From Ophiura sarsii (taxonomy: Eukaryota > Echinodermata > Ophiuroidea > Amphilepidida > Ophiuridae): 64,000 nt of DNA. The notes under the pieces were generated by a model, which did no database searches, was not told the origin of the DNA, and saw nothing but the letters and a program-made list of their open reading frames with translations. The stretch is from positions 63,884,368 to 63,948,367 of the forward strand of contig CM069452.1 in the NCBI GenBank assembly GCA_035610835.1, read 5' to 3'. Of this stretch, positions 42,901 to 45,895 are shown piece by piece (the first letter of the stretch is position 1; each line of letters starts with the position of its first letter). A program made the translations under genes and the position numbers.

Positions 42901-44511
42901 TATGTCGTACTGTTAATTTCCATATACGTAATCTTTGGAGGATAAGACGATTTATTGATAGAACAACCTGTGCACATGCAGTAAGATCTTTGATCCTTTC
43001 TCGGCTCGACTATGGCAATTCTTTGCTTGGTGGCCTGTCAAAATCAGATATGCAACGTCTCCAACGGCTTCAAAACCGCGCTGCACGCCTTGTCTATCAT
43101 GTTGATAGGCGCACTAGCGCTGCACCTTTGATTCGTGAGCTGCATTGGTTGCCGGTCCAGCAGAGAGTTGATTTTCAGATCTTAGTGCATGTGTACAATT
43201 GTATACAAGGTTCATCCCCACAATATTTGCAAGATCTCATTTGTTTGTATACACCAGGGCATGCCGGTCTTAGGTCAACTCAAGATACAATCCGTCTTGT
43301 GACCCCTCCCACCAACAGAACCTATGGGGATAAATGTTTTTCTGTTTTAGGACCCAATTTATGGAATATGTTACCTAGGTCTCTTCGTGAAGCAAACAGT
43401 GTGACAAAGTTCAAGAAACTTCTTAAAACTCACCTTTTTCCTAAACATTAGTTCACTTCCTGGCCTTTATATATCACTTTTTCAATTCATTTGTATTTTT
43501 AAACATTTTGTAACTGATTATTGTGTAAATTATGAAATACTTTTTATACAACTGTGGTGCTTTGCTGTAATGCATCTTTTATATCATATTTTTAAAGTTG
43601 TTGATGTTATTTTGTTGTTATATAATTGTATGCCATGTGTTGATGTCTGTTATTTGTACAGCGCATTGATCTTTTGGAAATGCGCTCTATAAGCACCGGT
43701 AAATAAATAAAATAAATAAGGCATACGTAACCTTATTCAAATGAAGGGTGACAAAAGATACAAAAGCTGACAAAGGTCAATATTGCATCCCGACAAAAGA
43801 GTTGATTATCATTGCACAGACAGACACCTTCACTATCACTTTTAACTCGGCATAGCCTACATACTCTTTCATGACACCCTTCAATCAAGTCATTTCAACA
43901 GCTGAATTTTACATTAGCGTGGTCATGGTTCAAGTGTATGTTAATACTTGGTTGGGGAGACGGTCGATGGTCCTGTAAAGCATGTAGCCAGATGGGTCTG
44001 GTGATACGACCACGCCCCGATAGGTGACGACAGACAGCTTCTGATCGATTTAGTTCCGAATTTATTGTTTAGGTTCTCTACCTCCAGATATTAGTTTTTC
44101 TTCTTTTATTTATATATTGATGTTGTTCTGTATATTATGTTTAGGCTTTTATCTTATTCTTACGTCACTTTCATTGGCATTTTTACAAAAGTGACTAGTG
44201 AGTTTTCATACAAGAGTGGGTATTTCCTTTGGTTAAAGACAACCAATTGTAACGCAGTAAATGGCATATGGTACATGTAGCTAAGAATTGATTTGTCTAA
44301 TTTATCATATAAAATAGAAACAATAAGAGCCATGGCATTTCTGTTCGGGCCCATTTGTAGGGGGACAAGCCCAACCCATCGACTCAACCTGCCTCTGAAC
44401 AGGGATGTTTTCGTCGCCTAAGTGCCATACAAACTTACGTGTTTCAGCACTGACGCTCTTCAAGTACAGACAGAAGGCCAATATGAGTAAATGAATTAAT
44501 CTCATGCCCAT
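1..44511 (-). CDS. LRP-like YWTD/EGF/LDLa receptor gene, 19 exons, 3' end outside window
   Basis: Multi-exon gene read from 44511 downward; coding exons are listed separately. The spliced 3364 nt give about 1121 residues. Order: signal peptide 1-22, YWTD propeller 25-286, EGF 287-326, EGF 327-366, propeller 367-644, EGF 645-683, EGF 684-721, propeller 722-979, LDLa 980 to about 1018, Thr/Pro-rich stalk to 1046, start of a fourth propeller 1047-1121. The family (LDLR/LRP) binds extracellular ligands at the cell surface. LRP5/6 alternate one EGF per propeller, whereas here there are two EGFs of the Notch/Delta-like spacing, so I do not call an ortholog. Transmembrane and cytoplasmic parts are not seen, so a secreted protein or a kinase-bearing receptor cannot be excluded. 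All 18 introns fit GT-AG and keep phase. Confidence 0.9.
181..402. repeat. Dispersed repeat, copy 1
   Basis: The stretch starting CAGACTGTAACAA is repeated in the same orientation at 29062-29302 with shared blocks such as ATCATGCAATGTC, CTACTAAGT and GGGCCACTTT. No ends or coding content are evident. Confidence 0.7.
914..1138 (-). CDS. LRP-like exon 19: start of propeller 4
   Basis: 225 nt, phases 1 to 1, acceptor ATTACGTACAG, donor GTAATG. The translation has [15 protein letters not shown], then [19 protein letters not shown], a YWTD blade in the first-exon pattern of exons 2, 8 and 14. It ends in phase 1, so more exons must lie beyond base 1. Confidence 0.92.
1563..1883. repeat. Two direct 70-bp repeats
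   Basis: AACTCCCACGGCTAT followed by a G-rich run and TTTTTTAACCCGAAAA occurs at 1563-1634 and again at 1811-1883. The G-run resembles termini of non-autonomous elements in this genome. The 170 bp between shows no coding signal. Confidence 0.65.
1922..1942. repeat. Poly(C) tract
   Basis: About 21 uninterrupted C. Similar runs occur at about 7754, 9729, 14297, 32609, 40324, 48518 (G), 50654 (G), 61147 (G) and 63189. Exact lengths are assembly-sensitive. Confidence 0.9.
2235..2925 (-). mobile_element. 5'-truncated non-LTR retrotransposon 3' end
   Basis: Contains the coding remnant at 2368-2868 and ends on the minus strand in a short TAAA-rich tail (2244-2262). It is inserted inside the TIR element 2080-3074. 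Confidence 0.7.
2368..2868 (-). pseudogene. Retrotransposon reverse transcriptase C-terminal end, zinc-binding region
   Basis: Open for 166 codons with [18 protein letters not shown], the C-x2-C...H-x4-C zinc-binding pattern found at the C-terminus of many non-LTR reverse transcriptases. The catalytic RT domain is absent, so the copy is dead. It may belong to the same family as the RT pieces at 5.95-9.26 kb, but I cannot show that. Confidence 0.7.
3838..4850. repeat. Tandem repeat unit interrupted by a TIR element
   Basis: GGTCAATGACCC, GACATGTCA and GTGCATGGACC...ATCTTTTGAC occur at 3838-3942 and again at 4085-4140 plus 4795-4840. The second unit is split by the element 4139-4794. Confidence 0.65.
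4139..4794. mobile_element. MITE with long terminal inverted repeats
   Basis: The left end CAGGGTGAGTAAAAAAAACT and the right end complement CAAGGTGAGTCAAAAAACT continue as inverted copies for about 200 bp, up to TTTGTCCACGAG on each side. A TA follows the right end, as expected for mariner-like insertion. No transposase remains. Confidence 0.8.
5062..5470. repeat. Two direct repeats
   Basis: TATACTAAATCGTGACT...CGAAATTTGAA...CAACAACTTTCAAAGGTC at 5062-5175 recurs at about 5330-5470 with insertions. Function unknown. Confidence 0.6.
5950..6655 (-). pseudogene. Non-LTR reverse transcriptase, catalytic YADD part (3' part of a 5'-inverted LINE)
   Basis: Minus-strand translation across several frames gives VLSPM, then [31 protein letters not shown], and further down [13 protein letters not shown]. 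These are RT motifs in the right order: B region, catalytic Y-A-D-D, and the YLG thumb region. Frameshifts and stops show decay. About 175 bp covering YADD is tandemly duplicated (6250-6424 and 6425-6566). The preceding RT motifs lie next door on the opposite strand. Confidence 0.8.
6250..6566. repeat. Tandem duplication within the RT fragment
   Basis: TGATTTATCAATGGATTT through AATTTAGTTG is present twice with few differences. A shorter duplication of ACATAAGACAATTTAGAG sits inside the first unit. Confidence 0.85.
6657..6728. repeat. Short inverted repeat at the LINE inversion junction
   Basis: CCAAGCTGAAGGAAA (6658) and its complement TTTCCTTCAGCTTGG (about 6709-6723) bracket AT-rich sequence. 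It falls between the minus-strand and plus-strand RT parts. Confidence 0.75.
6725..6855 (+). pseudogene. Inverted 5' RT part, segment before the inserted TIR element
   Basis: Plus-strand translation gives [13 protein letters not shown], a stop, then [11 protein letters not shown], the stretch before the RT core usually read as YRGI....KLF..I...RL. It is cut at 6855 by the TIR element and resumes at 8952. Confidence 0.65.
6856..8951. mobile_element. 2.1-kb TIR element with TTA target duplication
   Basis: The left end TACACCTATCAGTTGTAAGA and right end complement TACACCTACCAGTTGTAAGA match for about 48 bp through CGACCCCGGGAG-like sequence, and TTA flanks both sides (6853-6855, 8952-8954). Subterminal regions are full of TGCGTC/GGTCCGTCA subrepeats, common for Harbinger-like non-autonomous elements. 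It contains poly(C) at about 7754-7772 and C-rich sequence at 8407-8455. No transposase ORF seen. Confidence 0.85.
7400..7625. repeat. Internal short repeats of the TIR element
   Basis: ACCCATTTCTAA/ACCCATTTGTAA and CGCAATTCGCGAAA recur several times. Apparent open frames here are repeat-driven and not treated as genes. Confidence 0.6.
8952..9260 (+). pseudogene. Inverted 5' RT part, segment after the inserted TIR element
   Basis: Translation gives [20 protein letters not shown], and after a frameshift [22 protein letters not shown] regions 2a and A with the catalytic-aspartate block F-x-D-F-S-x-A-F-D. It then fades near DGKLTEN. With 6725-6855 it supplies the RT motifs missing from the minus-strand part. 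Confidence 0.8.
9425..9625 (-). CDS. LRP-like exon 18: LDLa domain and Thr/Pro stalk
   Basis: 201 nt, phases 1 to 1, acceptor CTTTCAAG, donor GTAAGC. Six cysteines in LDL-receptor class A spacing ([28 protein letters not shown], final C) with the acidic calcium site DGFPD..DNSDE intact. A Thr/Pro/Tyr-rich tract follows (repeats like [10 protein letters not shown]), a likely O-glycosylated stalk. It takes the place of the EGF pair found after propellers 1 and 2. Confidence 0.93.
9626..9926. other. Intron 17
   Basis: Short intron (301 bp) with a C-run next to an A-run at 9729-9758. Nothing else recognised. Confidence 0.6.
9927..10199 (-). CDS. LRP-like exon 17: propeller 3 last blades
   Basis: 273 nt, phases 1 to 1, acceptor TTCGTGCAG, donor GTATTT. 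The translation has [38 protein letters not shown] and a closing [10 protein letters not shown]. It mirrors exons 5 and 11. Confidence 0.93.
10200..10974. other. Intron 16, nothing recognised
   Basis: No repeat family or coding similarity seen. The plus-strand open frame 10513-10878 has no recognisable protein and crosses intron sequence. Confidence 0.5.
10975..11102 (-). CDS. LRP-like exon 16: propeller 3 blade
   Basis: 128 nt, phases 2 to 1, acceptor AAATTATAG, donor GTAGTC. The translation begins [20 protein letters not shown] and ends PTGLTLDSQ. Same length and phases as exon 4. Confidence 0.92.
11644..11678. repeat. Perfect 15-bp hairpin
   Basis: GCTCTCTTGCTCTGT, a 5-nt loop, then its exact complement. 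It sits just upstream of a SINE-like block. Confidence 0.8.
11680..11830 (+). repeat. Degenerate tRNA-derived SINE-like block
   Basis: AACAGCGCAGGACTCATGATC followed by GGTTGTGAGTTCTAGCCCC looks like a decayed A box and B box. No intact cloverleaf. Confidence 0.45.
12628..12985. repeat. Tandem repeat, about 170-bp unit, 2+ copies
   Basis: TCATACCTACCACAATTTTC, GAACTCTGACGGTAGAGGGC and CATAAGCTCCGATTTTT recur in the same order, with a third partial unit. AATAAAGAAATAC is frequent within the unit. Confidence 0.85.
13000..13725. repeat. Dispersed repeat (family with 25615-26300), interrupted by a MITE
   Basis: Blocks such as TCACACTTAACCTAA, CAATTTGTAGCGCCCTCAAG and GATGTTAATTT.TATGCAAAT are shared with 25615-26300. 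In this copy the element 13126-13451 is inserted. Confidence 0.75.
13126..13451. mobile_element. MITE, uninterrupted copy of the 2080-3074 element
   Basis: Inverted ends TTAAAGGTGTATGTTC and GAACATCTACCTTTAA. About 326 bp; body matches 2080-2234 and 2930-3074 in reverse. Confidence 0.78.
14297..14314. repeat. Poly(C) tract
   Basis: About 18 C following an AACAAAACAAAA-rich tract. Confidence 0.9.
14405..14680. mobile_element. Small MITE-like hairpin element
   Basis: TCGCTATTCTTTCAAAACCT and GCCCTTCAGCATGTATAAAG on the left recur as complements at 14592-14664. No coding content. Confidence 0.65.
14855..15014 (-). CDS. LRP-like exon 15: propeller 3 blade
   Basis: 160 nt, phases 1 to 2, acceptor TTTTTTCAG, donor GTAAGG. 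The translation has [22 protein letters not shown] sequence (the junction codon is Gln) and QDIALDSYQ. An arm of a long inverted repeat comes within about 15 nt of the donor. Confidence 0.9.
15055..15265. repeat. GTC/ATC trinucleotide-rich microsatellite
   Basis: Imperfect CATCGT/CATCAT array. The long open frames here (His/Arg, Ile/Val or Asp runs) are low-complexity artefacts. Confidence 0.9.
15280..15878. mobile_element. 0.6-kb TIR element beside exon 14
   Basis: GGGGGGTATCAAAAAGTTCT on the left and AGAACTTTTTGATACCCCCT on the right continue as inverted copies for about 170 bp (TGGCGCTAGATGCCAAGGC). TA flanks both ends, so it is mariner-like. A solo end of the family is at 46571-46612. 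Confidence 0.82.
15915..16127 (-). CDS. LRP-like exon 14: propeller 3 first blades
   Basis: 213 nt, phases 1 to 1, acceptor GTTCGTAG, donor GTATGT. The translation begins [17 protein letters not shown] and contains [16 protein letters not shown]. It aligns with exons 2, 8 and 19 but is shorter. A 0.6-kb TIR element starts about 30 nt beyond the donor. Confidence 0.9.
16690..16852. repeat. Highly conserved direct repeat, copy 1
   Basis: ATCTTTGTCTTTCCACTTAA through AATAAAAGAGTT is nearly identical to 21719-21867, differing by small indels. The rest of intron 13 (16128-17182) shows nothing recognised. Confidence 0.85.
17183..17296 (-). CDS. LRP-like exon 13: EGF domain 4
   Basis: 114 nt, phases 1 to 1, acceptor ACTTACAG, donor GTACGT. 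The translation shows [12 protein letters not shown] and [12 protein letters not shown]. It completes the second EGF pair. Confidence 0.92.
17297..18026. other. Intron 12, nothing recognised
   Basis: Unique-looking AT-rich sequence. Confidence 0.5.
18027..18143 (-). CDS. LRP-like exon 12: EGF domain 3
   Basis: 117 nt, phases 1 to 1, acceptor TATTTCAG, donor GTTTGT. The translation shows [13 protein letters not shown] and [12 protein letters not shown], six cysteines in EGF spacing. The donor is weaker than the others (GTTTGT), but the frame and phase fit exon 13. Confidence 0.88.
18279..18833. repeat. Decayed tandem copies of the end of exon 11
   Basis: Blocks resembling the last 85 or so bases of exon 11 recur at about 18279-18325, 18331-18419, 18436-18510, 18508-18560 and 18763-18830. 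In the copy at 18331-18419 the minus-strand frame still reads like the exon ([10 protein letters not shown], stop, then SSGIHVVE against [10 protein letters not shown]...ASGMHLVE) and keeps a GGTGAT donor-like site. A 191-bp MITE is inserted in the array. Confidence 0.75.
18567..18757. mobile_element. 191-bp MITE with TA target site
   Basis: Ends GTTCAATCAGTTCCAAATTG and, inverted, GTTCAGTCAGTTCCAAATTG, flanked by TA on both sides. A solo left end of the same family is at about 25257-25330. Confidence 0.85.
18834..19088 (-). CDS. LRP-like exon 11: propeller 2 last blades
   Basis: 255 nt, phases 1 to 1, acceptor TACTCTCAG, donor GTGAGT. The translation has [34 protein letters not shown] and ends SGMHLVEG, a family-typical propeller closure. 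The last 85 or so bases, with the donor, occur as several decayed copies in the following intron. Confidence 0.93.
19430..19560 (+). repeat. tRNA-derived SINE head
   Basis: TGGCTGAGTGGACTAAGAC (A box) and GCGATCGAATCCCCTC (B box) at class-II tRNA spacing suggest a Ser/Leu-type origin. No intact acceptor stem. Confidence 0.55.
20405..20540. repeat. GC-rich block, probable element terminus
   Basis: Short palindromes GCCGGGCGCGGGCGAAGCCC and GGCCGCTTGCGGCC contrast with the AT-rich surroundings. Family unknown. Confidence 0.35.
21165..21470. mobile_element. 306-bp MITE
   Basis: Inverted ends TTAAAGGGGCACTAAG and CTTAATGTCCCTTTAA. The family recurs, rearranged and partly duplicated, at 46620-47078. 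Confidence 0.75.
21719..21867. repeat. Highly conserved direct repeat, copy 2
   Basis: Same orientation as 16690-16852. The two copies lie in introns 10 and 13, bracketing exons 11 to 13. Confidence 0.85.
22097..22218 (-). CDS. LRP-like exon 10: propeller 2 blade
   Basis: 122 nt, phases 2 to 1, acceptor CCTTATAG, donor GTATTG. The translation reads [19 protein letters not shown] and ends [11 protein letters not shown], a textbook YWTD repeat corresponding to exons 4 and 16. Confidence 0.93.
22262..22618. mobile_element. MITE, family A copy 1
   Basis: TGCAGCGATGGAAATACCCA at the left; the right end complement reads TGCAGAGATGGAAATGCTC. Internal CCTCAGGTT/ACCTGAGGT palindromes are present. 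Confidence 0.72.
23120..23611. mobile_element. MITE, family A copy 2
   Basis: CGCAGCGATGGAAATACCCA left and GGGTATTTCCATTGCTGCA right, with CCCGGG-containing inner arms. It holds two direct copies of an internal unit with CCCAGGGTGATC and GGGTAATCACAGTCTGC. Confidence 0.8.
23612..24498. other. Rest of intron 9
   Basis: An AAACAAAC-rich tract (23637-23670) and a solo CAGGGTGCCCCTCAAAT terminus-like sequence at 23677. Nothing else recognised. Confidence 0.5.
24499..24664 (-). CDS. LRP-like exon 9: propeller 2 blade
   Basis: 166 nt, phases 1 to 2, acceptor CTTATTAG, donor GTAAGT. The translation has [19 protein letters not shown] and [12 protein letters not shown], a YWTD blade matching exons 3 and 15. 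Confidence 0.92.
24970..25245. repeat. Telomere-like palindrome: TTAGGG-type, GACACC-type, CCCTAA-type
   Basis: 24974-25070 is degenerate TTAGGG/GGGATTA repeats, 25071-25166 is an (ACACCGAC)-like tract, 25166-25230 is CCCTAA/AACCCC repeats. The outer flanks AAGTACCAAGGGTTAGGG and its complement with TACTTGG are inverted too. Confidence 0.85.
25615..26300. repeat. Dispersed repeat, copy 2 (family with 13000-13725)
   Basis: Shares ordered blocks with 13000-13725. An unrelated 270-bp insert lies at about 25895-26165. Confidence 0.72.
26659..28008. mobile_element. 1.35-kb mariner-like non-autonomous element, copy A
   Basis: CGAGGGCTGGTCAATAAATA at the left and TTATTGACCGACACTCG at the right, TA on both sides. 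Subterminal ATGAACCTTTGTCTT blocks are inverted as well. No transposase frame. It ends 35 nt from exon 8. Confidence 0.85.
28044..28334 (-). CDS. LRP-like exon 8: propeller 2 first blades with Pro-rich insert
   Basis: 291 nt, phases 1 to 1, acceptor CATTTTAG, donor GTAATG. The translation starts [19 protein letters not shown], matching the opening of propellers 1 and 3, and ends with [15 protein letters not shown]. Between them is an insert of about 25 residues rich in Pro, Thr and Glu, absent from the matching exons and probably a surface loop. The right end of a mariner-like element lies about 35 nt from the donor. Confidence 0.92.
28359..28860. other. Possible degenerate TIR element
   Basis: Starts CAGGGTGTGTCAAAAAAGGG like mariner-type ends. 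A matching right end is not convincing. Plus- and minus-strand open frames inside are not recognised. Confidence 0.3.
29062..29302. repeat. Dispersed repeat, copy 2
   Basis: Direct copy of 181-402 with roughly three quarters of positions matching by eye. It lies in intron 7, just before the foldback element at 29343. Confidence 0.7.
29343..29910. repeat. Foldback element, long hairpin
   Basis: Left arm blocks (AAGTAAGTTCCCCTTTAGGG, CAATACATTGG, AAAATAATGTTTAGTAG, AATTCGTCGCTGTTCTGAC) recur as complements in reverse order up to about 29910, meeting near 29700. About 60 bp of the left arm is unpaired. Confidence 0.82.
30420..31758. mobile_element. 1.35-kb mariner-like element, copy B
   Basis: Same orientation as copy A with long conserved internal blocks (GAGAGGTTGTGGCAGCCATC). 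The right end TTATTGACTGCCCCTCG plus TA is intact; the left end is truncated. Confidence 0.82.
31759..32407. other. Rest of intron 7
   Basis: AT-rich. The plus-strand open frame 32105-32422 runs into exon 7 antisense and has no recognisable protein. Confidence 0.5.
32408..32527 (-). CDS. LRP-like exon 7: EGF domain 2
   Basis: 120 nt, phases 1 to 1, acceptor GTTGCAG, donor GTAAGG. The translation shows [13 protein letters not shown] and then [12 protein letters not shown], a complete six-cysteine EGF. The exon has the same length and phases as exon 6. Confidence 0.9.
32609..32625. repeat. Poly(C) then poly(A) tract
   Basis: About 17 C followed by A-run in intron 6. Confidence 0.85.
33325..33535 (-). 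repeat. SINE-type body fragment
   Basis: Minus-strand ACCCAGGTGT...GGGTACCGGCATTCTTCAG followed by GGTAACAGACTCGCTGTGGA (duplicated) and GTAGCGAGCCCCACAC. This resembles the tRNA-unrelated body of SINE-like repeats of marine invertebrates (recollection, not a search). Confidence 0.5.
33921..33994 (+). tRNA. tRNA-Asn (GTT), possibly a pseudogene
   Basis: A 74-nt cloverleaf without intron. A box TGGCGCAATTGG, anticodon stem TTCGG/CCGAA with a 7-nt loop CCGTTAA (anticodon GTT), variable loop AGGTT, T arm GGTGG-TTCGAGT-CCAGC. Imperfections: first acceptor pair A-C and one G-G mismatch in the T stem. A TTTTT Pol III stop follows at about 34003. It lies in intron 6 of the LRP-like gene on the opposite strand. 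Confidence 0.75.
34120..34285 (-). repeat. tRNA-derived SINE
   Basis: Minus-strand GTGGCGCAGTGGGTAGAGC (A box), anticodon-like TTCATGA loop (CAT) and GGGTTCGAGTCCCGC (B box), followed by a body with GAGTAAGGCACTTTACC. Acceptor stems do not pair, so this is a SINE head and not a tRNA gene. Confidence 0.7.
34491..34610 (-). CDS. LRP-like exon 6: EGF domain 1
   Basis: 120 nt, phases 1 to 1. Six cysteines in EGF spacing: [13 protein letters not shown], then [12 protein letters not shown]. The donor is GTAAGT. EGF modules in this family separate the propellers and stiffen the ectodomain. Confidence 0.92.
34806..35008. repeat. Two direct repeats of about 60 bp
   Basis: GTAACTAAAAAACAATGTTA through TATAATGTTCATCA recurs at 34948-35008. 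Confidence 0.75.
35155..36242. mobile_element. 1.09-kb TIR element, mariner-like
   Basis: CAGGCTGTCCCAAAATGATT and its complement at the right end, TA target sites on both sides, and subterminal inverted blocks (GGTGATTTCACCTTTTTGGC against its complement) extend the arms past 200 bp. Size and ends resemble the element at 51741-52824. Confidence 0.85.
36459..36722 (-). CDS. LRP-like exon 5: propeller 1 last blades
   Basis: 264 nt, phases 1 to 1, acceptor GCGTGCAG, donor GTAAGT. The translation has [18 protein letters not shown] and later [15 protein letters not shown], then a closing GGIYSEQ. It closes the six-blade propeller before the EGF pair. Confidence 0.92.
36953..37062. repeat. Hexamer microsatellite (ACTGAT/ACTCGT)
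   Basis: A run of TGATAC units switches to CGTACT units and back, in intron 4. Confidence 0.9.
37099..37226 (-). CDS. LRP-like exon 4: propeller 1 blade
   Basis: 128 nt, phases 2 to 1, acceptor CTTGCAG, donor GTACAA. The translation begins SQIYWSS and contains RIERANTDG and [10 protein letters not shown], a typical YWTD repeat. It is the same length and phase as exon 16. Confidence 0.92.
37227..38780. other. First part of intron 3, nothing recognised
   Basis: Only short ACATGTACATGTAC runs (about 37579) stand out. Confidence 0.45.
38800..38870 (-). repeat. tRNA-like relic
   Basis: Minus strand GTGGCCTAATTGGTTGGCAC (A-box-like) and GAGGTTCGCAACCC (B-box-like). No intact stems. Confidence 0.45.
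39540..39615 (-). repeat. tRNA-like relic
   Basis: Minus strand TGTGGCGTGCGTAGGTTGACC-type A box and CACGGGTTCGAATATTC B box. Confidence 0.45.
39895..39972 (-). repeat. tRNA-like relic
   Basis: Minus strand TTTAGTGTAGTGGAGAGAAC and GGTTGTGGGTTCGAGCTCC with an anticodon-arm-like region between. Confidence 0.5.
40388..40955. repeat. Repeat flanking exon 3, copy 1
   Basis: Direct match to 41520-42030, for example AATAACGCCACGCCCCTCCT, TAAATTAATTTCAAATAACC and GTCGTCTGGTTTGCTACGA. Contains an ATTCGT run. Confidence 0.88.
41118..41277 (-). CDS. LRP-like exon 3: propeller 1 blade
   Basis: 160 nt, phases 1 to 2, donor GTAGTC. The translation has [16 protein letters not shown] and a final GGIVIDKLA, the two halves of YWTD blades. 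Its size and phases match exon 15 exactly and exon 9 nearly (166 nt). The exon lies between two copies of a roughly 0.5-kb intronic repeat. Confidence 0.92.
41520..42030. repeat. Repeat flanking exon 3, copy 2
   Basis: Second copy of the 40388 repeat, same orientation, about 1.13 kb away, with exon 3 between the two. Confidence 0.88.
42617..42850 (-). CDS. LRP-like exon 2: propeller 1, first blades
   Basis: Acceptor TTTTTAACAG, donor GTAAGT, phases 1 to 1, 234 nt. The translation carries FVADT, then [12 protein letters not shown], a clear LDL-receptor class B blade. A CR1/L2-like retrotransposon fragment on the other strand begins within about 14 nt of the acceptor. Confidence 0.92.
42864..43451 (+). 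pseudogene. Reverse transcriptase C-terminal fragment, CR1/L2-like
   Basis: Open for about 195 codons from the truncation point. [41 protein letters not shown] and [16 protein letters not shown] form the familiar C-terminal block of CR1/L2/Jockey-type polyproteins. The catalytic palm is missing. Lack of stops suggests a fairly young insertion. Confidence 0.85.
42864..43725 (+). mobile_element. 5'-truncated CR1/L2-like retrotransposon
   Basis: Coding sequence from 42864 to the stop at 43451, a 3' UTR ending GCGCTCTATAAGCACCGG and a short AATAAATAAAATAAATAA tail near 43700-43720. It is antisense to the LRP-like gene in intron 1. Confidence 0.82.
43730..44438. other. 5' part of intron 1, nothing recognised
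   Basis: No repeat or coding match seen. Confidence 0.45.
44439..44511 (-). CDS. LRP-like exon 1: start codon and signal peptide
   Basis: ATG in good context (AACATGG) opens MGMRL followed by a hydrophobic stretch (LLILAF) and a plausible cleavage after SVSA. The exon ends ACAC|GTAAGT, phase 1. It encodes 24 codons plus one base. The peptide targets the protein to the secretory path. The phase-1 join to exon 2 puts the propeller directly after the signal. Confidence 0.85.
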
Positions 44512-44749
44512 GTTGTATCTGTTTTATCGCCCTGTAAAACAGAGCAAACGGTAGTTGTTTGTTATTTTCATGATGATACTAGGAGAGTCTAGAACGAAAG
44601 TGAAGCGGACGAGGAAGAAAAAGTAGTAGCCTATAACATTTACAATAAGAAGGTAAGAAGAACGGTGATATGAACCAAGGAAATGTTGTCACTAATAATA
44701 TGAGGAAAATGTTTATTTTTAGGTTCCAGGCCGACTTATGCTAATATCG

Positions 44750-44940
44750 TCCAATAATGGAACACACACATTCTCGTTCGATACTAGTACAATGACCGTG
44801 TTCCAGTATCGCTCGATACTGGGACATATGAAATATTCCAGTATTGTCCGATACTGAAACAAAATTGTGTACCTGTATGGACCAATACGTGTCTACCGTA
44901 TGTTGAGTATCAGTCGATATCGTTCAAGTATTGTTCACCA
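44750..44940. promoter_or_regulatory. Cluster of CAGTATCG/CGATACTG palindromes upstream of the LRP-like start
   Basis: CCAGTATCGCTCGATACTGG at 44803-44822 is a near-perfect palindrome. A second, CAGTATTGTCCGATACTG, is at 44839-44856. Half sites TTCGATACTAG (44777) and GAGTATCAGTCGATATCG (44905) flank them. The cluster lies 240-430 bp upstream of the ATG. A regulatory role is inference; it could be a repeat. Confidence 0.4.
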
Positions 44941-45532
44941 AAATATATTTTTGTACCTTAAAAGGGCGACTCTTTACCCAATGTATTTATTCCTACGAAG
45001 CACATTTACATGAAGTGTTTCACTTTTTCAGAGATCGTAGACTTGCTGCAAGTCCTTGGGCAGCAAAGATACTCGTACATAAAGATAATCTCCTAATATT
45101 GGACCTCTATTCTCCCTTTAATAAAAATACTGATTTTTAGATTGCTACTATCCCACAGATAGTCAATCTGTGCGTATCCCTATGATATACCACCACCCAC
45201 CACCACTGCATGTCCACTCAATGTCGCATGTCACAACACACACCATTGACTGAACATCACTGTATCAACTCGCACATGTGCTGCTGTCAAAATACCAAAT
45301 TGCAACATTCAGAAAACCGAAGTCGCTCCGAGAACCGAGGAAAATCAAAATCCTGTTGACAAGTTGATGTGTGGAGTGGTTGGGCATTTTCTATAATAGG
45401 ATATTTTTTGGTCAGAATTGATGTCAAATTTGGATTCTCTAACCCATTTCCTTTTCAAAAATGTATACATGTATATACATTTGAGTCATGCTTCAATACT
45501 TACAGCACTCACATAATTCAAAACGTGACTTC

Positions 45533-45808
45533 CTTGAGTCCCCGCTTAACTCGGTTTTCATCTAAGCGGGTATGTTTAAAAAAAAACCGTAACAATTATT
45601 TTGAAAAAGGGTCAACAATAGCAGGTTTATTGCTCGCATACACCCAATTGTAACTAGAAGTGGGTCATGTTGTATATGGCGCGAAGCGTTTTATCGAGGC
45701 GGAAACGTATAACACAAAAATAAAATAGTCAAGCTATAAATTATTTTATTATAGGCCTGAACATCATGTGTACACTTTTCGTTGGATTCGGCCGTATACA
45801 TTCGGAAT
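45533..45808. repeat. Dispersed repeat, copy 1 (pair with 58770-59040)
   Basis: Shared blocks include AGCAGGTTTATTGCTCG, TATAACACAAAAATAAAAT and TTTTCGTTGGATTCG. A short inverted piece is at 54470-54517, so this is an interspersed family. Confidence 0.85.
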
Positions 45809-45813
45809 ATATA

Positions 45814-45895
45814 TTACGCCACGAGCCTTTATTGTTTTCATATTCCAATTCATTCGATTACGCCACGGGCCTTTATTGTTTTCATATTCCAATTA
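45814..45895. repeat. Tandem 42-bp duplication
   Basis: TACGCCACGAGCCTTTATTG...ATATTCCAATT occurs twice in a row. Confidence 0.85.

Noticed and set aside
44160..44387. Minus-strand open frame overlapping the exon 1 region as an alternative exon 1
   Set aside because: It lies in intron 1 beyond a strong GTAAGT donor and has no domain.
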